Shown: in pieces, positions 8,030 to 16,635 of the stretch
Layout of the letters: the number at the start of each line of letters is the position of its first letter
Position numbering within the stretch: the stretch's first letter is position 1
Made by a program: the position numbers and the translations under genes
DNA from: Prodigiosinella aquatilis
GTDB lineage: Bacteria; Pseudomonadota; Gammaproteobacteria; Enterobacterales; Enterobacteriaceae
Direction of reading: 5' to 3'
DNA length: 64,000 bases
Assembly (NCBI GenBank): GCA_030388725.1
Contig: CP128857.1
Coordinates: 2,666,001 to 2,730,000 of the forward strand
The notes under the pieces: generated by a model
The model's input: only the letters and a program-made list of their open reading frames with translations
Databases searched by the model: none
What the model was told of the DNA's origin: nothing

Positions 8030-9284
8030 CGGGAAGCTCCTCTAACTCATAATTATGTCGGTCCCATAATAGACGGGGATCAAACGTCATTGCGGCAATC
8101 ATTGTCAGGATCACCACCAAGGCGAAAAGTACGGCCCCGATCTCCGGGTAAACATTCATCAATCTGCCGATACGGACCATTGTCGATAATACTGCAATAA
8201 CAAAAATATCAATCATTGACCAACGGCCAACAAATTCAACAATTTCATACACCAGATGCACCCGCTCACTATCATGGTGGCCGTTCTTTTGAGCATTCCA
8301 ACACAGCCAGCACATCGCCAGCATTTTCAGCGTTGGCACCATGATACTGGCGACAAAAATCACCAATGCCACGGGATACGATCCCATATCCCACAGCAGG
8401 GAAACTCCCGACATAATGGTGGATGTTGTGCGATTACCCAACGATTCCGTCACCATAATCGGCATGATATTAGCCGGAACATAAAGCAGCGCCGACGTGA
8501 TCAGCAACGCTAGCGTCCATTGCAGGCTATGTCTACGCCGAGCATGTCCATGAGTGTGACAACGTGGGCAAATTTGTTGATCGGCTGGCAGAATCGCCAT
8601 GCAGCAAGAACACGAGCGGACCCCTTGCAGCAATCCACTACGACCAACCTGCAAGTCGACAGGCAGACTCGGTGGGGCCGCTACATCATCCCACAACCAG
8701 CGGCGATCCAGATTCTGAAACGCCAGTAATTGCAGCAGACAAAATAAGACGTAAGGAATAAAACTGGCACCAATACCGATATCGCCATACGCCATCAGCT
8801 TGACAAAACTGACCAGGACGCCGGCCAGAAAAATTTCTGCCATTCCCCAGCTTTTCAATCGAAATAGAATTTTGGTTATGTTTCGCTTCAGGTCATAAGG
8901 CAAAGACGCACGTAAGCACAGTAGTACAATGGCCACCATGCAAAATGCCGGAACCAGTTGCACAAAGCACATAAACAAGGTTGCGACACTGGCATAATCG
9001 TCGTCCACCATCACTTGGGGAATTTCCAACAAAGTAATTTCGTTGGTAATACCAGCTATCTGCATTGAGACAAATGGAAACAATGTAGACAACACCAACA
9101 TCATTACCGCACTGAAAGCATAGCTGGCAGGACGCCGGCGCGGCTCGGAACAACGACTGATTAATACCGTTTTGCAGCGGGGACACACCGCACGCTGACC
9201 GTCGTGTACCAGCGGGAGATCAACTAACAGATCACAATGTGGGCATAGCATGTGGCGATCACTATCGTGAACCTGGGTACACAT
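8016..9284 (-). CDS. pqiA: Membrane integrity protein PqiA
   Basis: Inner-membrane partner of PqiB, of the PqiA/YebS family. The 422-residue protein has two cysteine-rich zinc-ribbon-like motifs, CPHCDLLVDL...CPRC near the N-terminus and CSCC...CPRC near residue 235. Each precedes a PqiA domain of about four membrane helices, and the second block ends in TFDPRLLWDR. I placed the start at 9284 (MCTQVHDSD) because AAGGAGG lies seven bases upstream and the protein then aligns with E. coli PqiA; an upstream ATG at 9332 has no ribosome site. SoxRS control is known in E. coli; I see no clear soxbox. Confidence 0.94.
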   Translation of the reverse strand: MCTQVHDSDRHMLCPHCDLLVDLPLVHDGQRAVCPRCKTVLISRCSEPRRRPASYAFSAVMMLVLSTLFPFVSMQIAGITNEITLLEIPQVMVDDDYASVATLFMCFVQLVPAFCMVAIVLLCLRASLPYDLKRNITKILFRLKSWGMAEIFLAGVLVSFVKLMAYGDIGIGASFIPYVLFCLLQLLAFQNLDRRWLWDDVAAPPSLPVDLQVGRSGLLQGVRSCSCCMAILPADQQICPRCHTHGHARRRHSLQWTLALLITSALLYVPANIMPIMVTESLGNRTTSTIMSGVSLLWDMGSYPVALVIFVASIMVPTLKMLAMCWLCWNAQKNGHHDSERVHLVYEIVEFVGRWSMIDIFVIAVLSTMVRIGRLMNVYPEIGAVLFALVVILTMIAAMTFDPRLLWDRHNYELEELPVDEK

Positions 9285-9345
9285 TAACAGCCTCCTTCGG
9301 ATAGACCTGACACAGAGGCGACGCCAGGCCATCTGCTGCTAAAGA

Positions 9346-11265
9346 TTAGCCGTTCTTTTGCGCTTCAAGTGATTCCCAGCGTTCAAAACAGGTTTCAAGG
9401 CTCTGCTCCGCCTTCGCCAGCGATTGCAGAACCTGCTGGGTTTCGTCATACGAACGACTGAAGAAGCCAGAATCACTCATTTGTCGCTGCAATGAACTGA
9501 TTTCCTGCTCAAGTTCCTCAATCTGCTGCGGCAATAGCGCTAACTCGCGCTGTTGGTTATAACTCAATTTACCAGAATACCGTTTGGCGGGTTGTGCGGC
9601 GGTGGTTGGCGCGTCGCTTACCGAGGCAGCGGCAGCAGGCACAATAGCCGGGTTACGTAGCGGTATAGTTTCAGCACGTTGCTGTTGGGCATCATAATAA
9701 CCACCAACATAACGACCTATAACGCCGTTACCTTCAAAGATCCAGCACTCGGTCACCGAATTATCCACAAACTGTCGATCATGACTGACCAGCAAGACCG
9801 TACCCTGATAACCTTCAATCAGCTCTTCCAACAATTCCAGCGTTTCCACATCCAGATCGTTGGTAGGTTCATCTAGAATCAACAGGTTGCTGGGTTTTAA
9901 AAACAGGCGGGCTAACAGCAGTCGGTTGCGTTCTCCGCCAGATAACGCTTTCACTGGCGTCATAGCACGTTTGGGATGGAACAGGAAGTCCTGCAAATAG
10001 CCTAATACGTGACGTGAGCGGCCATTAACCATCACTTCCTGCTTACCTTCCGCCAGATTGTCCATTACCGTACGTTCCGGGTCTAATTCCGCACGGTGCT
10101 GGTCGAAATAGGCGACTTCCAGCTTGGTACCGCAATGAATTCGTCCACGAGTGGCCTGTAACTGGCCCAGCATCAGTTTCAACAGCGTTGTTTTGCCACA
10201 GCCATTTGGCCCCACCAACGCGATCTTATCGCCACGCTGTACCTGCGCCGAAAAATCGGTTACCAGTACCTTCCCGTCTACCTGATAGTGCACATTTTCC
10301 AGCTCAAGCACAATTTTGCCGGAACGGGCAGCTTCTTCAACCTGCATTTTAGCAGAGCCCATCACTTCACGACGCCCGGCCCGCTCTTGACGCATCGTTT
10401 TCAATGCTCGAACCCGGCCTTCATTACGAGTACGCCGCGCTTTGATGCCCTGACGAATCCAGACTTCTTCCTGAGCTAACTTACGATCAAACTCCGCATT
10501 CTGCAGATCTTCAACCCGCAGCGCTTCTTCTTTGCCCAGCAGATACTTATCATAATCTCCTGGCCAGGACACCAGCTTGCCGCGATCCAGGTCAACAATC
10601 CGGGTCGCCATGTTGCGAATAAAAGATCGGTCATGTGAAATGAACACTATGCTGCCCTGAAATGTCTTGAGGAAACTTTCCAACCAGTCAATGGTTTCAA
10701 TATCCAAATGGTTCGTGGGTTCATCCAATAACAGCACTTTCGGCGAGCTAACCAATGCCCGTCCTAATGCGGCTTTACGCAGCCAGCCGCCGGACAGTGC
10801 CGACAACGGCATATCCGCCGACAGCCCCAGTTGTTCCAAAATTTCGTTGATGCGATCTTCCAGCTGCCACAACCCTTGATGTTCCAGTACATCCTGAATT
10901 TTCGCCAACTGGTTGAGATTCTTTTCGCTGGGATCGGTACTGATCAACCGTAAAACGGTGTGATACTCTTTCAGGTATCCGGCCTGCTCTGCGACGCCTT
11001 CCGCCACGAAATCAAACACAGTACCCGCCACATCGCGCGGTGGGTCTTGTTGTAGACGCGCCACAATCACATCCTGCTCATACACCAGACGGCCATCATC
11101 CAGCGGAACTTCCTGGGCTAAAATCTTCAACAGTGTCGATTTGCCGGCACCATTACGCCCGACCAGGCAAACGCGCTCATTTTCTTCAATATGAAGTTCG
11201 GTGTTATCCAACAACGGGGCATCACTGAACGACAGCCATGCGCCCGATAAACTGATTAATGACAT
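9346..11265 (-). CDS. uup: ABC-F ATPase Uup
   Basis: A 639-residue soluble protein with two ABC cassettes and no membrane segments. Cassette 1 has Walker A GRNGAGKST near residue 37, signature LSGGWLRKAALGRAL and Walker B LLLDEPTNHLD. Cassette 2 has GPNGCGKTT near 352, LSGGERNRLLLARL and LILDEPTNDLD. A charged linker (about 240-320) and a C-terminal coiled coil (about 565-639) follow the Uup pattern. Uup has been linked to precise excision of transposons and to ribosome-associated ABC-F function. rlmKL ends five bases upstream and pqiA starts 61 bases downstream, so rlmKL-uup-pqiABC are probably co-transcribed. Confidence 0.96.
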   Translation of the reverse strand: MSLISLSGAWLSFSDAPLLDNTELHIEENERVCLVGRNGAGKSTLLKILAQEVPLDDGRLVYEQDVIVARLQQDPPRDVAGTVFDFVAEGVAEQAGYLKEYHTVLRLISTDPSEKNLNQLAKIQDVLEHQGLWQLEDRINEILEQLGLSADMPLSALSGGWLRKAALGRALVSSPKVLLLDEPTNHLDIETIDWLESFLKTFQGSIVFISHDRSFIRNMATRIVDLDRGKLVSWPGDYDKYLLGKEEALRVEDLQNAEFDRKLAQEEVWIRQGIKARRTRNEGRVRALKTMRQERAGRREVMGSAKMQVEEAARSGKIVLELENVHYQVDGKVLVTDFSAQVQRGDKIALVGPNGCGKTTLLKLMLGQLQATRGRIHCGTKLEVAYFDQHRAELDPERTVMDNLAEGKQEVMVNGRSRHVLGYLQDFLFHPKRAMTPVKALSGGERNRLLLARLFLKPSNLLILDEPTNDLDVETLELLEELIEGYQGTVLLVSHDRQFVDNSVTECWIFEGNGVIGRYVGGYYDAQQQRAETIPLRNPAIVPAAAASVSDAPTTAAQPAKRYSGKLSYNQQRELALLPQQIEELEQEISSLQRQMSDSGFFSRSYDETQQVLQSLAKAEQSLETCFERWESLEAQKNG

Positions 11266-11270
11266 TGTGG

Positions 11271-13388
11271 TTACTTTTCCTCTCCGGCATGTTGTAGCAG
11301 CCAGCAGTTGTGAATCTGACGATTACGAGCAAAATCCTGTGATAACGTGCGATCAGTAATCTCTTTTGCGACCAATCCCGCGGCGGCCAGCCCCGCCACA
11401 TCCATCTGAAAACCACGCTTATTGTTGGAAAACATGATCGTGCCACCACGGCGCAGCAGACGTTTCAAATCCCGCATCAGCACCAGGTGGTCGCGCTGTA
11501 CGTCAAATGTATCTTCCATACGTTTAGAATTAGAGAATGTAGGTGGATCAATAAATATCACGTCAAACTGTTCGTGGCTTTGGTGCAGCCATGTCAAACA
11601 ATCTGCGTGTACCAAACGGTGCTGACGTCCGGTCAAACCATTGGCACGCAGATTCTTCTCTGCCCATTCCAGATAGGTTCGAGACATATCCACCGTAGTG
11701 GTGGTGCGTGCGCCACCCAGCCCGGCATGCACGCTGGCACTGCCGGTATAGGCAAACAGATTTAAAAAATCTTTGTCTTTGCTCATCTCACCCAGCATCT
11801 TGCGGGCGATACGATGATCGAGAAACAGGCCGGTATCCAGATAATCCGTCAGGTTCACCCACAGCTTGGCGTTGTACTCCTGTACCAGCAAAAATTCCCC
11901 TTTCTGCGCCAGTTTTCCATACTGGTTCTTACCTTTCTGGCGCTCACGGGTTTTCAGCACCAACTGATTGGCAGGCACATCCAACACACTCAGGGTCGCA
12001 TTTATCACATCAAAAAGACGTTGACGGGCTTTTTGTACATCAATGCTTTTGGGTGGTGCATATTCCTGTACGACTACCCAACTGCCATAGCGATCCACCG
12101 CTACATTGTACTCCGGCAGATCCGCATCATAAATGCGATAACATTCGATACCTTGCTGTTTCACCCACTTATCCAGTTTGCGCAGATTTTTTTTCAGCCG
12201 GTTGGCAAAATCCTCCGCCATCGTCGCAACAGAAACGCCTGAACTTTCGGCCAACTGATAGTTTTTCTGCACACAATCCAGCGGACCGTTTTTAGCCTTA
12301 AACTGGCGGTCGGCGCGCAGTTGCAGACAGCTCAATAACTCCGGCGATGCACTAAATAAAGAAAGCTGCCAGCCACCAAATTCACTTTTCATCTTACGGC
12401 CCAGCATATTATGTAGGGCAATCAGTGCCGGTTCACTATCTAAGCGTTCACCGTATGGCGGGTTACTGAGCACAACACCTTTCGGTCCCTGCGGCAACGG
12501 ATTTTGTAACTGTGCCGCGTCTTTCACCTCAAAATTGATCAATTCGCTGATGCCAGCCCGCCGAGCATTCGCTCGTGCTATCTCAATCACCCGGCGATCA
12601 CTATCCGAGCCAAAAAACCGGGAAGTAGTGGCCTGTAGCCCTTGCCGGGCACGATTTTGTGCGACCGTCGTCACATCCTTCCACAATAACGCATCGTGTT
12701 TCTGCCAGGCTAAAAAGCCCCAGTGTTGACGGTGCAAACCCGGCGCACGATCTGCCGCCATCATGGCGGCCTCAATCAACAAAGTGCCGGATCCGCACAA
12801 AGGATCCACCATCGGCATACCCTGTTCCCAACCGGAACGCAGAACAATTGCCGCCGCCAGATTTTCTTTCAGCGGAGCCTGCCCGGCCATTTCACGATAG
12901 CCGCGCATATGCAGACCATCACCGCTCAAATCCAAAGCCACGTTAGCTGTTTCACGCTGCAGAAAGACGTTAATACGAATATCCGGTTGCTGCCTGGCCA
13001 CATCCGGACGTAGCCCACTCTTACGAGTAAAACTGTCAACGATGGCGTCTTTGACTTTTAACGCACCGTATTGGCTATTACGAATCTCATCATTAGTGCC
13101 GGTAAAATGCACTGCAAAGGTTTTATCGACACTGAAAATGGACGACCAGTCCACCGCCTGAACGCCCAAATAAAGATCAAGATCGCTGTAAACCTTAAAT
13201 TCATTCAGCGGCAGCAGAATGCGCGATGCCAGACGGCTCCACATCAAGCTTTGGTAAAGCAGGTGATCGTCACCTTGAAAATGCACTCCTCCTTGCACCA
13301 CACTACAGGCTTGGGCGCCCAGCGCCTCAAGTTCGCTTTTTAACAATTCTTCCAGCCCACGCGCAGTGCTGGCAAACAGAGAGTTCAT
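11271..13388 (-). CDS. rlmKL: Bifunctional 23S rRNA methyltransferase RlmKL
   Basis: A 705-residue fusion. The N-terminal half holds a THUMP domain and the RlmL methyltransferase, with VDPLCGSGTLLIEAA near residue 190 and the catalytic NPPYGERL near 308. The C-terminal half is the RlmK methyltransferase, with FLNLFAYTGSASVHAGLGGA near 540 and DVIFIDPPTFSNSKRM near 610. In E. coli it makes m2G2445 and m7G2069 in 23S rRNA. It starts at ATG 13388 and is divergent from ycbX, with about 96 bases between the two starts. The first gene of the rlmKL-uup-pqiABC run. Confidence 0.97.
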   Translation of the reverse strand: MNSLFASTARGLEELLKSELEALGAQACSVVQGGVHFQGDDHLLYQSLMWSRLASRILLPLNEFKVYSDLDLYLGVQAVDWSSIFSVDKTFAVHFTGTNDEIRNSQYGALKVKDAIVDSFTRKSGLRPDVARQQPDIRINVFLQRETANVALDLSGDGLHMRGYREMAGQAPLKENLAAAIVLRSGWEQGMPMVDPLCGSGTLLIEAAMMAADRAPGLHRQHWGFLAWQKHDALLWKDVTTVAQNRARQGLQATTSRFFGSDSDRRVIEIARANARRAGISELINFEVKDAAQLQNPLPQGPKGVVLSNPPYGERLDSEPALIALHNMLGRKMKSEFGGWQLSLFSASPELLSCLQLRADRQFKAKNGPLDCVQKNYQLAESSGVSVATMAEDFANRLKKNLRKLDKWVKQQGIECYRIYDADLPEYNVAVDRYGSWVVVQEYAPPKSIDVQKARQRLFDVINATLSVLDVPANQLVLKTRERQKGKNQYGKLAQKGEFLLVQEYNAKLWVNLTDYLDTGLFLDHRIARKMLGEMSKDKDFLNLFAYTGSASVHAGLGGARTTTTVDMSRTYLEWAEKNLRANGLTGRQHRLVHADCLTWLHQSHEQFDVIFIDPPTFSNSKRMEDTFDVQRDHLVLMRDLKRLLRRGGTIMFSNNKRGFQMDVAGLAAAGLVAKEITDRTLSQDFARNRQIHNCWLLQHAGEEK

Positions 13389-13484
13389 ATCGACGCTATC
13401 ACTTTAAAGAAAATTGAGGCGCATTATAGCTAATCCCCGCGGGTTGTCATAAAGTTGCCGCTTTATCTCGGCAAGGAATATTCC

Positions 13485-14594
13485 GTGATCAATTTAACTC
13501 GGCTCTTTATTCACCCGGTAAAGTCCATGCGGGGCATCCAGCTTTCGCATAGTATGGTTTCTGACAGCGGCCTGGCGTACGACCGCATTTTCATGATCAC
13601 AGAAACCGATGGAACATTTATTACCGCCCGCCAGTTTCCTCAACTGGTATTGTTTACTCCGGCACTGATGCAAGATGGCATTGTCATTGCCGCAACAGAT
13701 GGACAAAGTATCGATATCCGGTTTGATGATTTCACCCATGCCCCGCACCCCACCGAAGTATGGGGTAACCATTTTCAGGCGCTCATCGCGCCCGAACACA
13801 TTAATCAATGGCTCAGCGCGTATCTGCAACGCCCAGTGCAACTGCGCTGGTTGGGGCGCGATCTCTCCCGACGAGTGAAACGTCATCCGGAAATTCCACT
13901 GACATTTGCCGACGGTTACCCGTTTCTTTTAATCAATGAAGCCTCTTTTGAGGATTTGCGCCAGCGTTGTCCGGCAGGTATTAAAATTGAGCAGTTTCGT
14001 CCCAACTTAGTTGTTACCGGCGCGGCACCTTTTGCTGAAGACAGTTGGCAAACCATCCGCATTGGCGACGTTATTTTCGATGTCGTAAAGCCCTGTAGCC
14101 GCTGCGTACTCACTACCGTTAGTATAGAGCGCGGACGTAAACACCCGGCGGGTGAACCGCTCGCCACACTGCAAAAATATCGTACCGCCGAAAATGGCGA
14201 TGTCGACTTCGGTCAGAATCTGATTGCCCGCTCCCATGGCATTATTCGTGCGGGTGATGAAATAGAGGTACTGGCAACCAGAACACCAAAACCCTATGGT
14301 GCCGGGGACATCGCAGCGCATTTGTCGATACCTCAACAAAATACACAGACAATAACCATTGATTATCAAGGACAAAAAATTCAAGGGAACAACCAGCAAA
14401 TTCTACTGGATCAGTTGGAACAACATGGAATTCGTGTTCCTTACTCTTGCCGTGCCGGGTTGTGTGGGTGTTGTCGTCTCACCTTACAGAATGGTGAAGT
14501 TTCAGCGCTGAAAGATAGCGCTATCGGACCTGATGGAACCATCCTGTCCTGCAGTTGTATTCCGCAAAGTAATATCCAGTTGGGAGAATTCTAA
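13485..14594 (+). CDS. ycbX: MOSC and 2Fe-2S protein YcbX
   Basis: A 369-residue protein with an N-terminal MOSC_N beta barrel (LTRLFIHPVKSMRG), a MOSC domain (FRPNLVV, FDVVKPCSRC with the molybdenum-binding cysteine) and a C-terminal plant-type [2Fe-2S] ferredoxin domain with CRAGLCGCCRLTL and a last CSC near residue 355. E. coli YcbX reduces N-hydroxylated bases such as 6-N-hydroxylaminopurine using molybdenum cofactor and CysJ. I set the start at GTG 13485, preceded by AAGGAATATTCC and aligning with the E. coli N-terminus; an in-frame TTG at 13455 is possible. Its stop overlaps the convergent zapC stop by four bases. Confidence 0.93.
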   Translation: MINLTRLFIHPVKSMRGIQLSHSMVSDSGLAYDRIFMITETDGTFITARQFPQLVLFTPALMQDGIVIAATDGQSIDIRFDDFTHAPHPTEVWGNHFQALIAPEHINQWLSAYLQRPVQLRWLGRDLSRRVKRHPEIPLTFADGYPFLLINEASFEDLRQRCPAGIKIEQFRPNLVVTGAAPFAEDSWQTIRIGDVIFDVVKPCSRCVLTTVSIERGRKHPAGEPLATLQKYRTAENGDVDFGQNLIARSHGIIRAGDEIEVLATRTPKPYGAGDIAAHLSIPQQNTQTITIDYQGQKIQGNNQQILLDQLEQHGIRVPYSCRAGLCGCCRLTLQNGEVSALKDSAIGPDGTILSCSCIPQSNIQLGEF

Positions 14595-15154
14595 ACAGCA
14601 CGAGCATAACCCGTTGATGGGGATGACATAGCTACTGTTTCCTCATCTACTGGTGACAACCGGTCATGCATAATTTTTATTGCATCTCCCATCATCATGG
14701 TTTTGCCACTTAACGCGATCTGTGCTTGTACCAGCAGGCACAAGCTGGCTTTATCTCCCGCCTCAACAATCATAAAACTGGCCTGTTCGTGATTGTCATT
14801 AAGCACAACCTGAACCAGATCGCCCGTTTGTGGACAATAGCTCTTCATCTCCTGTTGGGCAAAGTACCAGCTTTTGGGCATCAGTGGTTTCAGGAAACGG
14901 TTTGCCACCAGCGCGTTCAATACCAGTTCGGCTTTTGCTTCGTGGCTAATATTCATACACTGGCACTTTTCGTGATAAATAAAAAATAATGCCGCATCAT
15001 CCACACAAAAAGCGCTTTCATTAAACGCATCGGGTGTCAGCATGCTGGCTGGAAAACGCGAGCGGAATATTATGCCATTGGCAAGATCAAGCATTAACCG
15101 CTCATGTTCAGTATCAAAATACCAACGCCAATTATCGTCAGGTGTTAATTTCAT
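14591..15154 (-). CDS. zapC: Cell division protein ZapC
   Basis: A 187-residue cytoplasmic protein beginning MKLTPDDNWRWYFDTEHERL with the conserved blocks LDLANGIIFRSRFPASML, FCVDDAALFF, AELVLNALVANRFLKPLMPKSW and GDAIKIMHDRL. These match ZapC of enterobacteria, an FtsZ-binding protein that stabilises protofilament bundles at the Z ring. The C-terminal tail (PVDEETVAMSSPSTGYARAV) is not conserved with E. coli. It converges with and overlaps ycbX by four bases. pyrD lies upstream on the same strand, about 160 bases away, as in E. coli. Confidence 0.93.
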   Translation of the reverse strand: MKLTPDDNWRWYFDTEHERLMLDLANGIIFRSRFPASMLTPDAFNESAFCVDDAALFFIYHEKCQCMNISHEAKAELVLNALVANRFLKPLMPKSWYFAQQEMKSYCPQTGDLVQVVLNDNHEQASFMIVEAGDKASLCLLVQAQIALSGKTMMMGDAIKIMHDRLSPVDEETVAMSSPSTGYARAV

Positions 15155-15268
15155 CGGATTACCTTTAATTTATCCTCACCACTATCTGCTGAATAATTAC
15201 TGCTTCCAGAATAATCAATCAGGCAAGGTTCTGACGTATTTTTATACAAGCAAATAAAATATAGACTA

Positions 15269-15295
15269 GCCGGGAGAATAAATAAACCCCCCGGC
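15269..15295 (-). terminator. Possible terminator after pyrD
   Basis: GCCGGG and CCCGGC form a short stem with a 15-base loop just downstream of the pyrD stop. On the minus strand it is followed by a TATATTTTATTTG tract, so weak termination is plausible. Confidence 0.35.
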
Positions 15296-15314
15296 AATAA
15301 TGAAAGGATAAAAA

Positions 15315-16322
15315 TCAGATATAAGTAACGATATCTTTAATCAAACGTGGTCCGTGAAAAATAAAACCACTATAGATCTGAATCAGTGTCGCACCCGCCA
15401 CCATTTTTTCACGGGCTGAAATCAATGAATCGATTCCTCCCACACCGATTATTGGCAATCGTCCATTTAATTCCAGCGACAAACGTCGAATAACTTCCGT
15501 ACTGCGGGACTGGAGAGGGAGACCGCTTAATCCGCCCGTCTGACCACAATGATTTAACCCCTGGATCAATTGACGATCCAATGTCGTATTCGTCGCAATT
15601 ACGCCATCTATATTATGCCTAACCAAACTGTCTGCAATCTGGATCAATTCATCATCAGAAAGATCCGGCGCAATTTTTACCGCCACAGGAACATATTTTT
15701 GATGACGTTGTTCTAATTCCGACTGCTTGTTTTTTACAGACTGTAACAGATCATCCAATGCATCACCGTATTGCAGCGTTCGTAATCCCGGTGTATTGGG
15801 AGAAGAAATATTGATGGCAATATAACCGGCATGAGAATAAACCTTATCCATGCAGATCAAATAATCTTCTTTCCCTTGCTCTACCGGCGTATCTTTATTC
15901 TTTCCGATATTGATGCCTAATACGCCACCAAAGCGAGATTTTTTTACGTTCTCGACCAGGTAATCAACGCCACGGTTATTAAACCCCATACGGTTGATTA
16001 AGCCTTCCGCTTCCACTACCCGAAACAGACGAGGCTTATCATTGCCCGGCTGCGGGCGTGGTGTCACGGTACCCACTTCGATATGACCAAACCCCATAGC
16101 ACCGAGTGCATCAATACACTCACCATCCTTATCCAGACCGGCAGCCAGTCCCAGCGGATTCTTAAAAGACAATCCCATACAGGTAACGGGTTTGGTGGGA
16201 ACAGACTGACGAACTAAAAGCTCCAGTGGCGTGTGGGCAATACGATGTAATAGTTGGATGGTAAACTCATGAACTCGTTCTGGATCGAACTGAAATAACA
16301 CATTACGAATGAGGGGGTACAT
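15315..16322 (-). CDS. pyrD: Dihydroorotate dehydrogenase (quinone), class 2
   Basis: Fourth step of pyrimidine synthesis: oxidises dihydroorotate to orotate with FMN and passes electrons to the quinone pool at the inner membrane. The 335-residue length is right for class 2. An N-terminal amphipathic membrane-binding extension (MYPLIRNVLFQFDPERVHEF) is followed by the FMN barrel, with LGLAAGLDKDGECIDALGAMG, INRMGFNNRG, the catalytic serine in ISSPNTPGLR near residue 175, GLSGLPLQ and IIGVGGIDS. The ATG follows AGGAGAG. Upstream lie a C-rich transcription start with a hairpin over the leader, and a PurR box (separate entries). Confidence 0.97.
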   Translation of the reverse strand: MYPLIRNVLFQFDPERVHEFTIQLLHRIAHTPLELLVRQSVPTKPVTCMGLSFKNPLGLAAGLDKDGECIDALGAMGFGHIEVGTVTPRPQPGNDKPRLFRVVEAEGLINRMGFNNRGVDYLVENVKKSRFGGVLGINIGKNKDTPVEQGKEDYLICMDKVYSHAGYIAINISSPNTPGLRTLQYGDALDDLLQSVKNKQSELEQRHQKYVPVAVKIAPDLSDDELIQIADSLVRHNIDGVIATNTTLDRQLIQGLNHCGQTGGLSGLPLQSRSTEVIRRLSLELNGRLPIIGVGGIDSLISAREKMVAGATLIQIYSGFIFHGPRLIKDIVTYI

Positions 16323-16337
16323 GAACTCTCCTGAATT

Positions 16338-16365
16338 CCCAGTAGCAAACCGGGGGCAGATTATC
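16338..16365 (-). promoter_or_regulatory. pyrD promoter and start-site-switch hairpin
   Basis: Reading the minus strand, a -10 element GATAAT (16365-16360) is followed by CTGCCCCCGG, so transcription would start within a run of C. The leader then folds CCCGGT-TTGCT-ACTGGG (plus positions 16338-16354), just before the ribosome site AGGAGAG. In E. coli pyrD, high CTP favours starts at C, which give a long transcript whose 5' hairpin hides the ribosome site. The same layout is visible here; the regulation is inferred. Confidence 0.7.
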
Positions 16366-16416
16366 AGCTATCCAATTCGGAAAGGGAATTGACCTGAGGC
16401 AAAAAGGATCGAAACA

Positions 16417-16432
16417 ACGCAACCGTTTTCCT
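16417..16432. promoter_or_regulatory. PurR operator upstream of pyrD
   Basis: ACGCAACCGTTTTCCT fits the PurR consensus ANGCAANCGTTTTCNT at every defined position. It lies roughly 65 bases before the predicted pyrD start site. PurR control of pyrD is known in E. coli. Confidence 0.75.
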
Positions 16433-16578
16433 TTTCCAGGAGGACATCCCCTTCCTTATGCTATTTTTGACTTTAAATTCCATAATAGATCGTTTCAGAA
16501 ATAAGCCAATCTCTAGCAATGAATACAGTGTTACCACAATACCAATGTCGCAAACATTACTCGTGCAACCCAAAGCAA

Positions 16579-16605
16579 AGAACCACCGCCATCGGCGGTG
16601 GTTCT
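16579..16605 (-). terminator. Terminator of pepN
   Basis: AGAACCACCGCC and GGCGGTGGTTCT form a perfect 12-base-pair stem with a three-base loop. It is followed on the minus strand by TTGCTTT and sits 31 bases after the pepN stop. Confidence 0.85.
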
Positions 16606-16635
16606 ACACACTATTTCGGTCATGTAAGATAATGC

